A stretch of DNA of 64,000 nucleotides from Siphonodentalium dalli (GCA_032622095.1 CP136069.1:7022036-7086035), one strand, 5' to 3'; shown: positions 33,946 through 43,400, numbered from the stretch's first letter. Notes: a model not told the origin generated them from the sequence alone. Numbers and translations are program-made.

Positions 33946-33953
33946 TACGCAGG

Positions 33954-34400
33954 CCTATCTATCAGGTCTAGAACATCCTTCAAATTAATCCGAATCGTAC
34001 CGAATATATAATTTCGAAGCCATTTTTTCTGTCTCTGTTGTATTGCAAGCCTCGCTTTCGATCGGAGAAATACCGACGAAATTCCGCTCTGTTACTATAT
34101 TTAGAGGTGACATTATGGGACAGTCTCTGCCCATTAACACTTGTTTATTAACCCATAACGGTTTCATTGGACGGAAAATAATTTACGCAATCAATCAGAT
34201 TACGGAATCCCGAGGACTTGGAAATGAGATAGCGATATTATCCGTCAGACCTAATATTCTATGTTGTTATGAATATTTAGGTATGAGTTTATTTAGACTG
34301 ATAGAGGGCATGTTTTGTCATGTGTGATGATGCTTTTATTTTATAGTTCCGGTTTCATGGTTCAGGCGAACATCATGTTCGTCATTTTATGTCAACGAGA
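33954..34400. other. Possible second exon of the zinc-binding ORF, or unique intron
   Basis: After a pyrimidine-rich stretch and AG near 34050 the plus frame stays open to 34327 (SLSIGEIPTKFRSVTIF, GLGNEIAILSVRPNIL). It resembles nothing I know and may be chance. Confidence 0.3.
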
Positions 34401-34402
34401 TG

Positions 34403-34450
34403 CGTATGGAACGTACGTTCCATGCGTATGGAACATACGTTCCATACGTA
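34403..34450. repeat. Short double palindrome
   Basis: GTATGGAACGTACGTTCCAT followed by GGAACATACGTTCC: two overlapping self-complementary words. Confidence 0.7.
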
Positions 34451-34523
34451 TTTGTAAATATGGAACAGCAATAACACTGTACTTATGGGAACAAGCATGT
34501 AATAAATATACTTTTAATGTGCT

Positions 34524-34630
34524 GAGAGCTTTCCGATGAATGGCAACAAGCCATATTTTCGACTAAATCCTGAAAAATTACCCATAATTCTGCTGTGGTT
34601 AAGGAGTCGATTATTTAGGGCATTACTGTA
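34524..34630. mobile_element. Family A MITE, right half
   Basis: Complete right arm from GAGAGCTTTCC to ACTGTA. Confidence 0.88.
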
Positions 34631-35075
34631 TGAGAGAGAAGTCACTTCTTCCTGGGATAAAAATAGGGAGAAATGGTAAATATGGAAAGATATCTCTCAA
34701 GTTGCCCTCTGGGCTGGTCCCTGCAAATGCCCAATTAAGAGATAAATAAGGCCCTCTAGGCCTTGAAATAGTGTGTTTGCCATTTGCAAAATGAGGTCCA
34801 CAGAGGGTGAATTTAGTGACACTATCCCAAATGGTGGGCTAGCATCAGCAAATTCACCCTCTGGGAACCTCATTCTGCTGAGGCCTCAACTGCTATAGGA
34901 GACCTAGTATCAGGTTGAAGTTTCCTATTTGAAGTTGGTGAAGCGCACCATTGGGCACTTTGATTATGCACAGCGGGCTAGCATCACCAAATACACACTC
35001 TGGAAATATCATTCTGCTTAGGTCTCATTTTTCTGGGAAGCATCTATAGTCTTTGTCCATTCTGTTCAGTTTATA

Positions 35076-35221
35076 CACAATGTGTTTGTATCGATTTATG
35101 TATCGCGACAAGGCTAGTTTTCATGGCCATATAGCGACGAGGCTATCTTGGTCGCCAAGTCGCTATATGGCCACGAAAACTAGGCGAGTCGCGATACATG
35201 AATCGTTACAAACACAATGTG
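35076..35221. repeat. Palindrome with CACAATGTGTTTGTA ends
   Basis: Arms of 60-odd bp containing TATCGCGAC and GGCCATATAGCGAC. Another foldback element. Confidence 0.82.
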
Positions 35222-35794
35222 CATAACACATTTATCTATAATTGGTGTGACAGAATCCACCGCACAAATTACATTGTAGGAGTTTCTTAAATGCCAAAAC
35301 TGTTGAATTTGCGTCCGACGATTAGCTTTCTTGAGTATATTCTCCCAACCTGCAAAGGTATCTGTGCCACGCGATTAGCTCGCTTTGCTAAATTTTCACA
35401 ACCTGCAAGTTTACGCGCATATGCCTAACGGAAATTGTATTCAATGGACAACATCTCTTACACTTATAATAAATTCTGAACAAATACATATAATAGTTAC
35501 TTTGTGATATGTTATACCATAATACCCATGATGGAAGCCTGGTACGCAATCAAATAATGTTAAAACCTTGGAACTATTTGTTTATAGTACGCAAGAATAT
35601 ACGTTGGAATGTCGTTGGATTTTTTACGCGATTGATATGACGTCAGTTCATTCATGATTTTGAACCATGCAACGACGTAACGAGCGCCTTGTATCGCAAC
35701 TGCAGTAATGATACGGATGCTTTTATCGCCAATTCGTTATCGCCAATTGTATCAGGGAATTTCGTAGGAAATGGTAGATAGAATGTGTTATAGA
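35222..35794. other. Unassigned insertion in the family B copy
   Basis: AT-rich, with several GCGATTAGC/CGCAAC words; no gene or clear end. Confidence 0.4.
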
Positions 35795-36018
35795 GGTGAC
35801 TAATGCGCGCCATCACCAACTTCAACTGGGAAACTTCAATTCAATCCTAGGTCTTCTCCCATACATGTAGCAGTTGCGGCCAAAGCAGAATGAGATCCCC
35901 AGAGGGTGAATTTAGTTATGCTAGCAGGATAGCATCACTGAATTCACCCTCTGTGTACCTCACTCTACAAATGACAGAAACACTATTTCAAGGCTTGCCC
36001 ACAATAATAACATCATAC

Positions 36019-36133
36019 CTTGGAAAGTGAAATGATTCGTTCTGAGATTGGGTGAATTCTGTGATATTATATCGCCATTCATAATTTCCAGTCGAACTGT
36101 TGTAGAATTTTGATTTATAAACATTGAAGCACA
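36019..36133 (-). CDS. TRPML: TRPML exon 5: lumenal domain, second cysteine
   Basis: It encodes the split Val codon 281 through 318 and two bases of codon 319. It reads CFNVYKSKFYNSSTGNYEWR, then YNITEFTQ and NESFHFP. The Cys is 25 residues after that of exon 4, matching the family's first disulfide. NSS, NIT and NES are possible N-glycosylation sites. The acceptor is TCATTTCAG|TGTGC and the donor is CCAAG|GTATGA. It enters in phase 1 and leaves in phase 2, matching exons 4 and 6. A full-length 115-bp copy with intact splice sites is at 40763-40877, and decayed copies lie 270 to 500 bp upstream. I take this copy as the functional one because it keeps the Cys and the right order. Confidence 0.9.
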
Positions 36134-36161
36134 CTGAAATGAGATGTAAATTCCATGATAT

Positions 36162-36378
36162 TACAGTAATGCTCTAATTAATCGACTCCTTAAACACAGC
36201 AGAATTATGGGTAACTTTTCAGGATTTAGTCGGAAATATGGCTTGTTGCCATTCATCGAAAAGCTATCCCCGAGAGCTTTCCGATGAATGGCAACAAGCC
36301 ATATTTCCGACTAAATCCTGAAAAGTAACCCATAATTCTGCTGTGTTTAAGGAGTCGATTAATTAGAGCATTACTGTA
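36162..36378. mobile_element. Family A MITE, full length, beside exon 5
   Basis: Complete palindrome, 28 bp upstream of the exon 5 acceptor in gene sense. Confidence 0.9.
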
Positions 36379-36404
36379 TATCGCCATTCTTATTGAAACA
36401 TGCT
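36378..36404. repeat. Spacer repeat of the exon 5 duplication cluster
   Basis: The segment TATCGCCATTCTTATTG with the following ACATGCTGAAT occurs here and again near 36534, joining the decayed exon 5 copies. Confidence 0.5.
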
Positions 36405-36502
36405 GAATTAATGTAGATTGGGTGAATTCTGTGATATTATATCACATATCATATGCATGGTTTATCTGTTGTAAAATTTTGATTCATAAACATTGAAACA
36501 TG
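36405..36502 (-). pseudogene. Decayed copy of TRPML exon 5
   Basis: It keeps an acceptor-like TCATTTCAG|CATG and reads CFNVYESKFYNR before a stop, then degenerates, although the end (ACAGAATTCACCCAATC on the minus strand) is still recognisable. It lies about 270 bp upstream of exon 5 in the gene's sense. No donor survives. Confidence 0.75.
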
Positions 36503-36517
36503 CTGAAATGAGATGTA

Positions 36518-36605
36518 ATTTCTGTGATATTATATCGCCATTCTTATTGAAACATGCTGAATGAATGTAGATTGGGTGAATTCTGTGAAATTATATCATT
36601 TCATA
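36518..36605 (-). pseudogene. Second decayed exon 5 fragment
   Basis: Two partial repeats of the exon 5 core are visible: the ATATCACAG and AATTCACCCAATC blocks, separated by a sequence shared with 36370-36420. There is no intact frame or splice site. Together with the neighbouring copies it suggests local tandem duplication around exon 5. Confidence 0.55.
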
Positions 36606-36874
36606 TGCCCAGCTAATCGGTTTTCATTCTAATTCACTAATTCAACCTCCTGACAGGTAAGTCCAATTTTGGCGACGCTAATTGGTCAGATGCCCAGGTG
36701 TAGCTGTCGTAAAATCATATGAATTTACATAGCTTGGCGCATGTGGCGAGCTATAGACCTGCTCATTAATACAAAATTCTGAAACTTTACGCAATCCCCC
36801 AGTAGTACATTCATTCCAAGGGACAACATTGTACACATCGGGAAAGTGTGTTTGAATCGCACATCGGCTTAATA

Positions 36875-37964
36875 TAACCCTTTCTCAACTAAAGCATCAT
36901 TGATGAGTAGTTATCCCATAGGAAATGTTCAGATAATAAGTGTAACCCTTTCTATACTAAAGCTTCATTGATGAGTAGTTATCCCTTAGGAAATGTTCAG
37001 ATAATAAGATTAACCCTTTCTATACTAAAGCATCATTGATGAGTAGTTATCCCATAGGAAATGTTCAGATAATAAGTTTAATCCTTTCTATACTAAAGCA
37101 TCATTGATGAGTAGTTATCCCATTGAAACGTTCAGATAATAAGTTTAACTCTTTCTCAACTAAAGCATCATTGATGAGTAGTTATCCCATAGGAAATGTT
37201 CAGATAATAAGTGTAACCCTTTCTATACTAAAGCATCATTGATGAGTAGTTATCCCATTGAAATGTTCAGATAACAAGTTTAACCCTTTCTATACTAAAG
37301 CATCATTGATCAGTAGTTATCCCATTGAAATGTTCAGATAATAAGTTTAACCCTTTCTCAACTAAAGCATCATTGATGAGTAATTATCCCATAGGAAATG
37401 TTCAGATAATAAGTTTAACCCTTTCTATACTAAAGCATCATTGATGAGTAGTTATCCCATAGGAAATGTTCAGATAATAAGTTTAACCCTTTCTATACTA
37501 AAGCATCATTGATGAGTAGTTATCCCATAGGAAATGTTCAGATAATAAGTTTAACCCTTTCTATACTAAAGCATCATTGATGAGTAGTTATACCATAGGA
37601 AACGTTCAGATAATAAGTTTAACCCTTTCTATACTAAAGCATCATTGGTGAGTAGTTATCCCATAGGAAATGTTCACATAATAAGTGTAACCCTTTCTAT
37701 ACTAAAGCATCATTGATGAGTAGTTATCCCATAGGAAATGTTCTGATAATAAGTTTAACCCTTTCTATACTAAAGCATCATTGATGAGTAGTTATCCCAT
37801 AGGAAATGTTCACATAATAAGTGTAACCCTTTCTATACTAAAGCATCATTGATGAGTAGTTATCCCATAGGAAATGTTCTGATAATAAGTTTAACCCTTT
37901 CTATACTAAAGCATCATTGATGAGTAGTTATCCCAAAGGAAATGTTCAGTTAATAAGTTCAACA
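36875..37964. repeat. 68-bp satellite, 16 units
   Basis: The unit starts TAACCCTTTCTATACTAAAG and ends GTTCAGATAATAAGTT; some lack AGG. The unit resembles the left terminus of the TTAA element at 58319, and the element's right part follows at 37965-38152. Confidence 0.95.
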
Positions 37965-38152
37965 AACGACCATAGTTAGTTTGTTGATCTTATTATCTAA
38001 ACATTTCCCTTAATAAATAGAGCTCCTTCAGCACTTTTATTTATCTGTCGTCTGCTTTTCTCACCTTACCATCCCTCCAAATGAATAATAGACCATTCCA
38101 ATGTACACTCTCTGACTGACTGGAAGAATCCACTTAGAATGGAAACGGTTAA
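37965..38152. mobile_element. Right part of the TTAA element that seeds the 68-bp satellite
   Basis: Shares TCGTCTGCTT, AATGAATAATAGACCATTCC and the GGAAACGGTTAA end with 58319-58516. Confidence 0.75.
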
Positions 38153-38295
38153 TTCAATGTTGAGAAATTTATTCAGACAACCTGTTTACTTGAAATAGGT
38201 CTTTCGAAACGAATCAATAGACGTCAAAATCTTGACGGAATGATGATGGGATTGACAGGACACAACATTGTTGAAACGGTTGTTCGCTATACTGT

Positions 38296-38440
38296 GAAGT
38301 TTGATGTGTTTACCTTGGCCACGAAACTTGTGAAGTTCAATGTGTTTACCTTGGCCACGAAACTTGTGAAGTTCAATGTGTTTACCTTGGCCACGAAACT
38401 TGTGAAGTTCAATGTGTTTACCTTGGCCATGAAACTTGTA
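38296..38440. repeat. 36-bp tandem repeat, four units
   Basis: Unit TGTGTTTACCTTGGCCACGA plus 16 bp. On the gene's strand each unit carries CCAAG|GTAAAC, a donor-like word. Since 36 is a multiple of three, an apparent plus-strand ORF results. Confidence 0.92.
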
Positions 38441-38666
38441 TTTACTTATATAATTTATGCATATCCAATGTCAAATGGATTTGATATGGGATTAGAGTCA
38501 ATATATTTCACAGTTTCCTCTCAGTTTATTTCTATTCGAAATATGGAACTATATTTTCATGGAGCCCGTAACCAATTAGTAACTAGACTAGTCTTGAGCA
38601 CAAGTCACGCTAGTCAGGTTCTTGCTATGCCGGGTGTGTCTGTTCTATTGTCTATACCTGAATAGG

Positions 38667-39283
38667 CTTATGTCATGGGGGTTTATTACTTATGTCATGG
38701 GGGTTTATTACTTATGTCATGGGGGTTTATTACTTATGTCATGGGGGTTTATTACTTATGTCATGGGGGTTTATTACTTATGTCATGGGGGTTTATTACT
38801 TATGTCATGGGGGTTTATTACTTATGTCATGGGGGTTTATTACTTATGTCATGGGGGTTTATTACTTATGTCATGGGGGTTTATTACTTATGTCATGGGG
38901 GTTTATTACTTATGTCATGGGGGTTTATTACTTATGTCATGGGGGTTTATTACTTATGTCATGGGGGTTTATTACTTATGTCATGGGGGTTTATTACTTA
39001 TGTCATGGGGGTTTATTACTTATGTCATGGGGGTTTATTACTTATGTCATGGGGGTTTATTACTTATGTCATGGGGGTTTATTACTTATGTCATGGGGGT
39101 TTATTACTTATGTCATGGGGGTTTATTACTTATGTCATGGGGGTTTATTACTTATGTCATGGGGGTTTATTACTTATGTCATGGGGGTTTATTACTTATG
39201 TCATGGGGGTTTATTACTTATGTCATGGGGGTTTATTACTTATGTCATGGGGGTTTATTACTTATGTCATGGGGGTTTATTAC
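38667..39283. repeat. 22-bp satellite, 28 identical units
   Basis: Unit TTATGTCATGGGGGTTTATT plus AC with no variation seen. Several frames are open by accident of unit length and composition. Confidence 0.97.
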
Positions 39284-39395
39284 TTGTGATGAAATTACTG
39301 TTTTGACTTTACCGGCTTGCCTTGTCACAACTTCTGAATCCATTCTGTTCAAAACTAAATAAAACTAGAGGTGTGACTGTCCCAATAAAATACTG

Positions 39396-39430
39396 TTTAT
39401 TCGGTTGATTTTCAGTACAGTATAGTTCTG
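39396..39430 (+). repeat. Inverted copy of the TRPML exon 4 acceptor
   Basis: The plus strand reads CGGTTGATTTTCAG followed by TACAGTATAGTTC. This is the last 14 intronic and first 13 exonic bases of exon 4 (minus strand 40134-40108), here inverted about 550 bp downstream in the gene's sense. Confidence 0.8.
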
Positions 39431-39635
39431 TTTTGTTTATGACCACCTCCAGGGTTAAGGCTTTTCAATGTCATTGGTGACTGAATTTCACAGCAATTTC
39501 TTAACTATTTTGAAGTTTTTCAAGATCTCCAAACCTTGTGGGAACCTGGAACCCTAACTCTAAGAGCTCTTTCCATCAATGTATCACATTATTATAATCA
39601 ATAAATTTGAAAAATGATAAAGGAAATATGGGTTG

Positions 39636-39668
39636 ATACAAAAATTGGACTTGGCACTGAAAGGGTTA
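39636..39668. mobile_element. Family C right-end fragment
   Basis: GGTTGATACAAAAATTGGAC and CTTGGCACTGAAAGGGTTAA. Confidence 0.75.
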
Positions 39669-39708
39669 AAACACACAAAAACTTTGAGATCTTGTTGCTG
39701 AACATACC

Positions 39709-39962
39709 CAAGCCTTGAAATAGGGTGTCTGTCATTTGCAGAATGAGGTCCCCAGAGGGTGAATTTAGTGATGCTACCCCGCATAGCGGGCTAGCATCAC
39801 CAAATTCACCCTCTGGGGACCTCATTCTGCTTACACCTCAGCAGAATGAGGTTCCCAGAGGGTGAATTTGGTGATGCTAGCCCGCTATGCGGGGTAGCAT
39901 CACTAAATTCACCCTCTGGGGACCTCATTCTGCAAATTACAGACACCCTATTTCAAGGCTTG
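39709..39962. mobile_element. Family B MITE, two-hairpin core, in the exon 4 donor
   Basis: Almost perfect inverted repeat made of two hairpins. Flanks are AACATACC (39701-39708) and AACTCACC (39963-39970), 6 of 8 matching; the right one is the exon 4 splice donor read from the other strand. Confidence 0.9.
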
Positions 39963-39969
39963 AACTCAC

Positions 39970-40120
39970 CTGTCTCTTGCTCGCTATCAAATACATAGGT
40001 CTCGTTACTGAAGAAGTTGCCTAGTTCATAGTAAGTCTTGCATAAAACAGGTGGTGTAACTGTACCATTCTGTACATCATACGTGAATGCTGACAGCGAT
40101 TGGTCTGGAACTATACTGTA
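39970..40120 (-). CDS. TRPML: TRPML exon 4: lumenal domain, first cysteine
   Basis: It encodes residues 231-280 plus one base. It reads YSIVPDQSLSAFTYD, then PPVLCKTYYELGNFF and NETYVFDSEQET. The LC-x3-Y pattern is the family's first lumenal cysteine, expected to pair with the cysteine of exon 5, 25 residues later. NGT and NET are possible N-glycosylation sites. The acceptor is GATTTTCAG|TACAGT and the donor is GAGACAG|GTGAGTT. The donor bases, with the last exonic G, form the right target duplication of a family B MITE (39709-39962), so the intron starts with 7 bp of host sequence and then the transposon. A family A MITE ends 37 bp upstream of the acceptor, and an inverted copy of the acceptor region lies at 39396-39430. 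Confidence 0.93.
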
Positions 40121-40156
40121 CTGAAAATCAACCGAACAAACAAGAAAGTCTTGAAA

Positions 40157-40361
40157 TACAGTAATGCCATAAATAATCGACTCCTTAATGACAGCAGAAT
40201 TATGGGTAATTTTTCAGGATTTAGTCGGAAATATGGCTTGTTGCCATTCATCGAAAAGCTCTCATGATGAATAGCAACAAGCCATATTTCCAACTAAATC
40301 CTGAAAAATTACCTATAATTCTGCTGTGGTTAAGGAGTCGATTATTTAGGGCATTACTGTA
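40157..40361. mobile_element. Family A MITE, beside exon 4
   Basis: Central loop shortened. 37 bp upstream of the exon 4 acceptor. Confidence 0.9.
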
Positions 40362-40364
40362 GTA

Positions 40365-40740
40365 TGTCTGTCATTTGCAGAATGAGATCCCCAGAGGGTG
40401 ATTTAGTGATGCTATCCTGCACAGCTAGAATCAAAAATTTCACCCTCTGGTGACTGCATTGTGCTTAGCCCTCATCTGATGGGAAACTTCTGTTAATTAT
40501 ATCCCCTAATTTGCAGAAGATAAATTGCATAATCAAGGTGACTAATGGGTGAACATCACCAACTTCAACTGGAGAACTTCAATCTGATCCTAGGTCTCCC
40601 ATAGCAGTTGAGGCTTAAGCAGAATGAGGTCCCCAGAGGGTGACTTTAGTTATGCTAGCCCGCTGTGTGGGATAGCGTCACTAAATTCACCCTCTGGGGA
40701 CCTCATTCTGCAAATGTCAGAAACACTATATCAAGGCTTG
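40365..40740. mobile_element. Family B MITE, left tip lost
   Basis: Abuts the preceding family A copy. Its right half and the next 22 bp match 35795-36018, linking it to the exon 5 duplication. Confidence 0.85.
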
Positions 40741-40762
40741 CCCACAATAATTAACATCATAC

Positions 40763-40877
40763 CTTGAAAAGTGAAATGATTCGTTCTGATATTGGGTGAA
40801 TTCTGTGATATTATATGGCCATTCATACTTTCCAGTCGAATTGTTGTAAAATTTTGATTTATAAACATTGAAGCTCA
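40763..40877 (-). pseudogene. Misplaced full-length duplicate of TRPML exon 5 (possible poison exon)
   Basis: It is the same length (115 bp) as exon 5 and about 90% identical, with intact acceptor (TCATTTCAG|TGAGC) and donor (TTCAAG|GTATGA). It lies in intron 3, upstream of exon 4, so it is out of order. Read in exon 5's frame it is open (SFNVYKSKFY, then NIT and NES sites), but the conserved Cys is Ser. Spliced after exon 3, which ends in phase 0, it would begin with TGA and stop translation at once. It shares with exon 5 an adjacent family B end and the spacer between them, so it moved together with the transposon. Whether it is used in transcripts cannot be told from sequence. Confidence 0.85.
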
Positions 40878-40885
40878 CTGAAATG

Positions 40886-40943
40886 AGAATTTGGTAACGA
40901 GAGCCCGCTGTCACTAAATTCACCCTTTGTGGACCTCATTCAA
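40886..40943. mobile_element. Family B fragment
   Basis: TCACTAAATTCACCCTTTGT and GACCTCATTC only. Confidence 0.65.
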
Positions 40944-41364
40944 GTAAAACAGGGTCAATAATACTCTCTGTTGATCAATGATTATTCCGTTAAAAAAATG
41001 TGTTTTTACAGGTAACAACTAGTGGGTGTTTGACCAGGCAACACGACTGTCATGTTATTAATGAACCTCATACCTAGCACACTAGTATAACAGAAACAAA
41101 GTCAAAATAATGGACGGACAGATTGACCAAAAGGCCTTTCAGATAGTCAAACAAGGAGATTATAGAAAAAAGTAAAACAGTTTAAAACATATTTGTCATG
41201 TAAAATTCCCCAACATAATATTGGCGGTGTAAAACAATACTTGGAAAGAAATAACTGGTTGACCCAAATATCTAAAAATCTATAGTAAAATAACAAGAGC
41301 TACATTCGATGATCTACGTTTCGTTAATTTTCCGCTATTTTATAGGCAAGCATGTAATAAATTA

Positions 41365-42048
41365 TTAACCCTTTGAGTGCCAGGGGCCGATCTCATCGGC
41401 CCTAAACCTACAAAATAAGTCTGTTAACCCTTTACCCAACAAACCGGCAAAAAACGCCCAAATAAAGCTTCAACAGCCTAAAATATCTTCGGTCTGTCTC
41501 AATAACACCATACAAATATGGATATCATTGGAACCGGTTCATTGACCACATTGTAATGGTTACAGTTATGCCCTGTGCCAATGCATTCTCTTATATATGC
41601 GAGTCGACCATAGGTCGCCTCGCATATATAAGAGAATGCATTGGCCTAAAAAAAAAAAAATTTAACACTGTTTACCATTTTTTCTTACATTCTTTAACAA
41701 TTTTATAATTTTTTCTTACATTTAAAAAAAAAAATTTTAATATTTTTCTACATTCTTTGACAATTTTATCATTTTTAATATGTGTTAAGCCAATGCATTC
41801 TCTTATATATGCGAGGCGACCTATGGTCGACTCGCATATATAAGAGAATGCATTGGCACAGGGCCGTTCTGTTGGGTAAAGGGTTAAAGAATATAAGAAT
41901 TATTAAAATTGTAAAAAAAAAAATGTTAGGCCAATGCATTCTCTTATATATGCGAGGCGACCTATGGTCGACTCGCATATAAAAGAGAATGCATTGGCAC
42001 AGGGTATATGGGTTGATACAAAAATCGACCTGGCGCTCAAAGGGTTAT
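41365..42048. mobile_element. Family C element, TTAACCCTTTGAGTGCC type, with nested insert
   Basis: Left end as in 17870-18101; right end GGCGCTCAAAGGGTTAT (TTAA changed to TTAT). Split by the element at 41424. Confidence 0.9.
41424..41887. mobile_element. Family C element, TTAACCCTTTACCC type, nested
   Basis: TTAACCCTTTACCCAACA termini, two hairpins and TTAA on both sides. The empty site is visible at 17929. Confidence 0.93.
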
Positions 42049-42109
42049 CTCTTTATATGTACTTCTGAAATAAGATATATTTGTTTCTGGTGCATAACTA
42101 CCATCTAAC

Positions 42110-42574
42110 CAAGCCTCAAAATATGGCGCTGGACATTTGCAGAATGAGGTCCCAAGAGGGTGAACTGAGTGATGCTACCCTGCACAGTGGGCTAGCATCA
42201 CTAAATTCACCCTCTGGGGACTTCATTCTGCTTAGGCCCATCTATAGTATCAAATTAACAACTTTTTGAGTTTCTTTAGAAACTTCTTCACATTGATTCT
42301 ATTTCTTTTTTAGTACAGTTTTTCTATATTCCCAAATTGGCAGACGACACAAAGCATAATCGAGGTACCCAATGGGTGTTCATGTACATCACAACTTTCA
42401 CCATTTGGGAACTTAAATCTGAGTCTAGGTCTTCAATAGCAGATGAGGCCATGCAGAATGAGGTCCCCAGAGGATGAATTTAGTGATGCTATCCCATTGT
42501 GAGGGGTAGCATCACTAAATTCACCCTCTGGGGACCTCATTCTGCAAATGACCAGCACCATATTTTCAGGTCTG
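42110..42574. mobile_element. Family B MITE, long form
   Basis: Both hairpins plus a T-rich centre (TTTCTTTAGAAACTTCTTC). Confidence 0.87.
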
Positions 42575-43108
42575 ATTAATTCACTATTTCAGTCAAAGTT
42601 AATTGTAAATGTTTAATAGACATTCGGTAGTAACTGTGTCCAGATCTGGAGTGTGGTAGATATAAGGCAGGATTTCGGGAGACTCCCACCTAAATCGGTA
42701 AATTAAGCATGTCTGCATAGTACTTTTATTTCATCGCTACCCACTTTGACTGAAACACGTATAGCTAACTTTGAGCAATATAAAATTATAATCAGTTTTC
42801 TTAGTCATGAAAAGGTGCATGAGGCGAGTCCACCGTGTTGGCTCGAAACATTTGTTGGGAGTATTGTCTAAACTGAACTGGATGATATACATATATATCC
42901 AGAATCAGCGACCGAATTGGAAATATCGGGAAATTAATGAAATTCTAGAATTATTATCGATAACGTTTGTTTCGAAGATTTGAATTTATTCTGTGATATA
43001 ATTTAATTCACATGGTTAATCTCTGGATTAGTCAACAACATTTCAGCGAGAAGAGCGCCTCTCTCTCTCTTGTGTGAACAATATAAAAACTGAAAGAATG
43101 CTAAATTT
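42575..43108. other. Unassigned intron 3 sequence
   Basis: No repeat or exon seen. Confidence 0.4.
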
Positions 43109-43208
43109 ACTAACTAAGCCCCTGATAAAGATTGCTCAAGTTAAATTTCTGTTGTCCTAATCTTATTTTCAAAGCCGTCATAACATGAGTATCTTGTGAT
43201 ATTCCTAC

Positions 43209-43400
43209 CTGGTTTAATGCAAAGTCTAAGTGCTCAATAAGAGACTGCCTCGTATATAGAGCATAGGCACCAGTCGCGGGAGGATAAGGTAAGGTCTCGT
43301 AGCTAGGATCCCAGTCTTTGAGCAGCAGATGTTTCATAGCAATCGAGTTCCTCTCAACGTAGTCAACAAACTTACATCTGTATTTACCAAACAGCACGAG
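43209..43400 (-). CDS. TRPML: TRPML exon 3: rest of S1 and start of the lumenal domain
   Basis: It encodes 64 codons, residues 167-230, phase 0 at both ends. It opens with LVLFGKYRC, completing S1, then ERNSIAMKHLLLKDWD, PYPPATGAYALYT and HLDFALNQ. These match the first lumenal strand and helix of mucolipins (family pattern N-x-AFKHLFLK, then PPATG-x-YA-x-YT). The acceptor is CATTTTTAG|CTCGTG and the donor is AACCAG|GTAGGA. The first 40 to 45 exonic bases and about 30 intronic bases upstream are copied several more times inside intron 2 (43430-43480 and 45713-45957), each keeping an AG. The reading frame itself is clean. Confidence 0.95.

Larger units (their letters stand above)
34759..35997. 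mobile_element. Family B MITE, interrupted
   Basis: Left part 34759-35060 and right part about 35795-35997, separated by about 730 bp that begins with the palindrome at 35076. Its right end is 21 bp past the exon 5 donor. Confidence 0.75.

Noticed and set aside
36875-37964. CRISPR-like array of regular repeats
   Set aside because: Units are contiguous with no spacers, and the DNA is eukaryotic.
36875-37964. Hammerhead ribozyme in the 68-bp satellite (TTGATGAG...GGAAA)
   Set aside because: The core CUGANGA is not met and the bases between do not form stem II.
38622-39362. Three overlapping plus-strand frames of 204-246 codons
   Set aside because: Translation of the 22-bp satellite in successive frames; no other coding signs.
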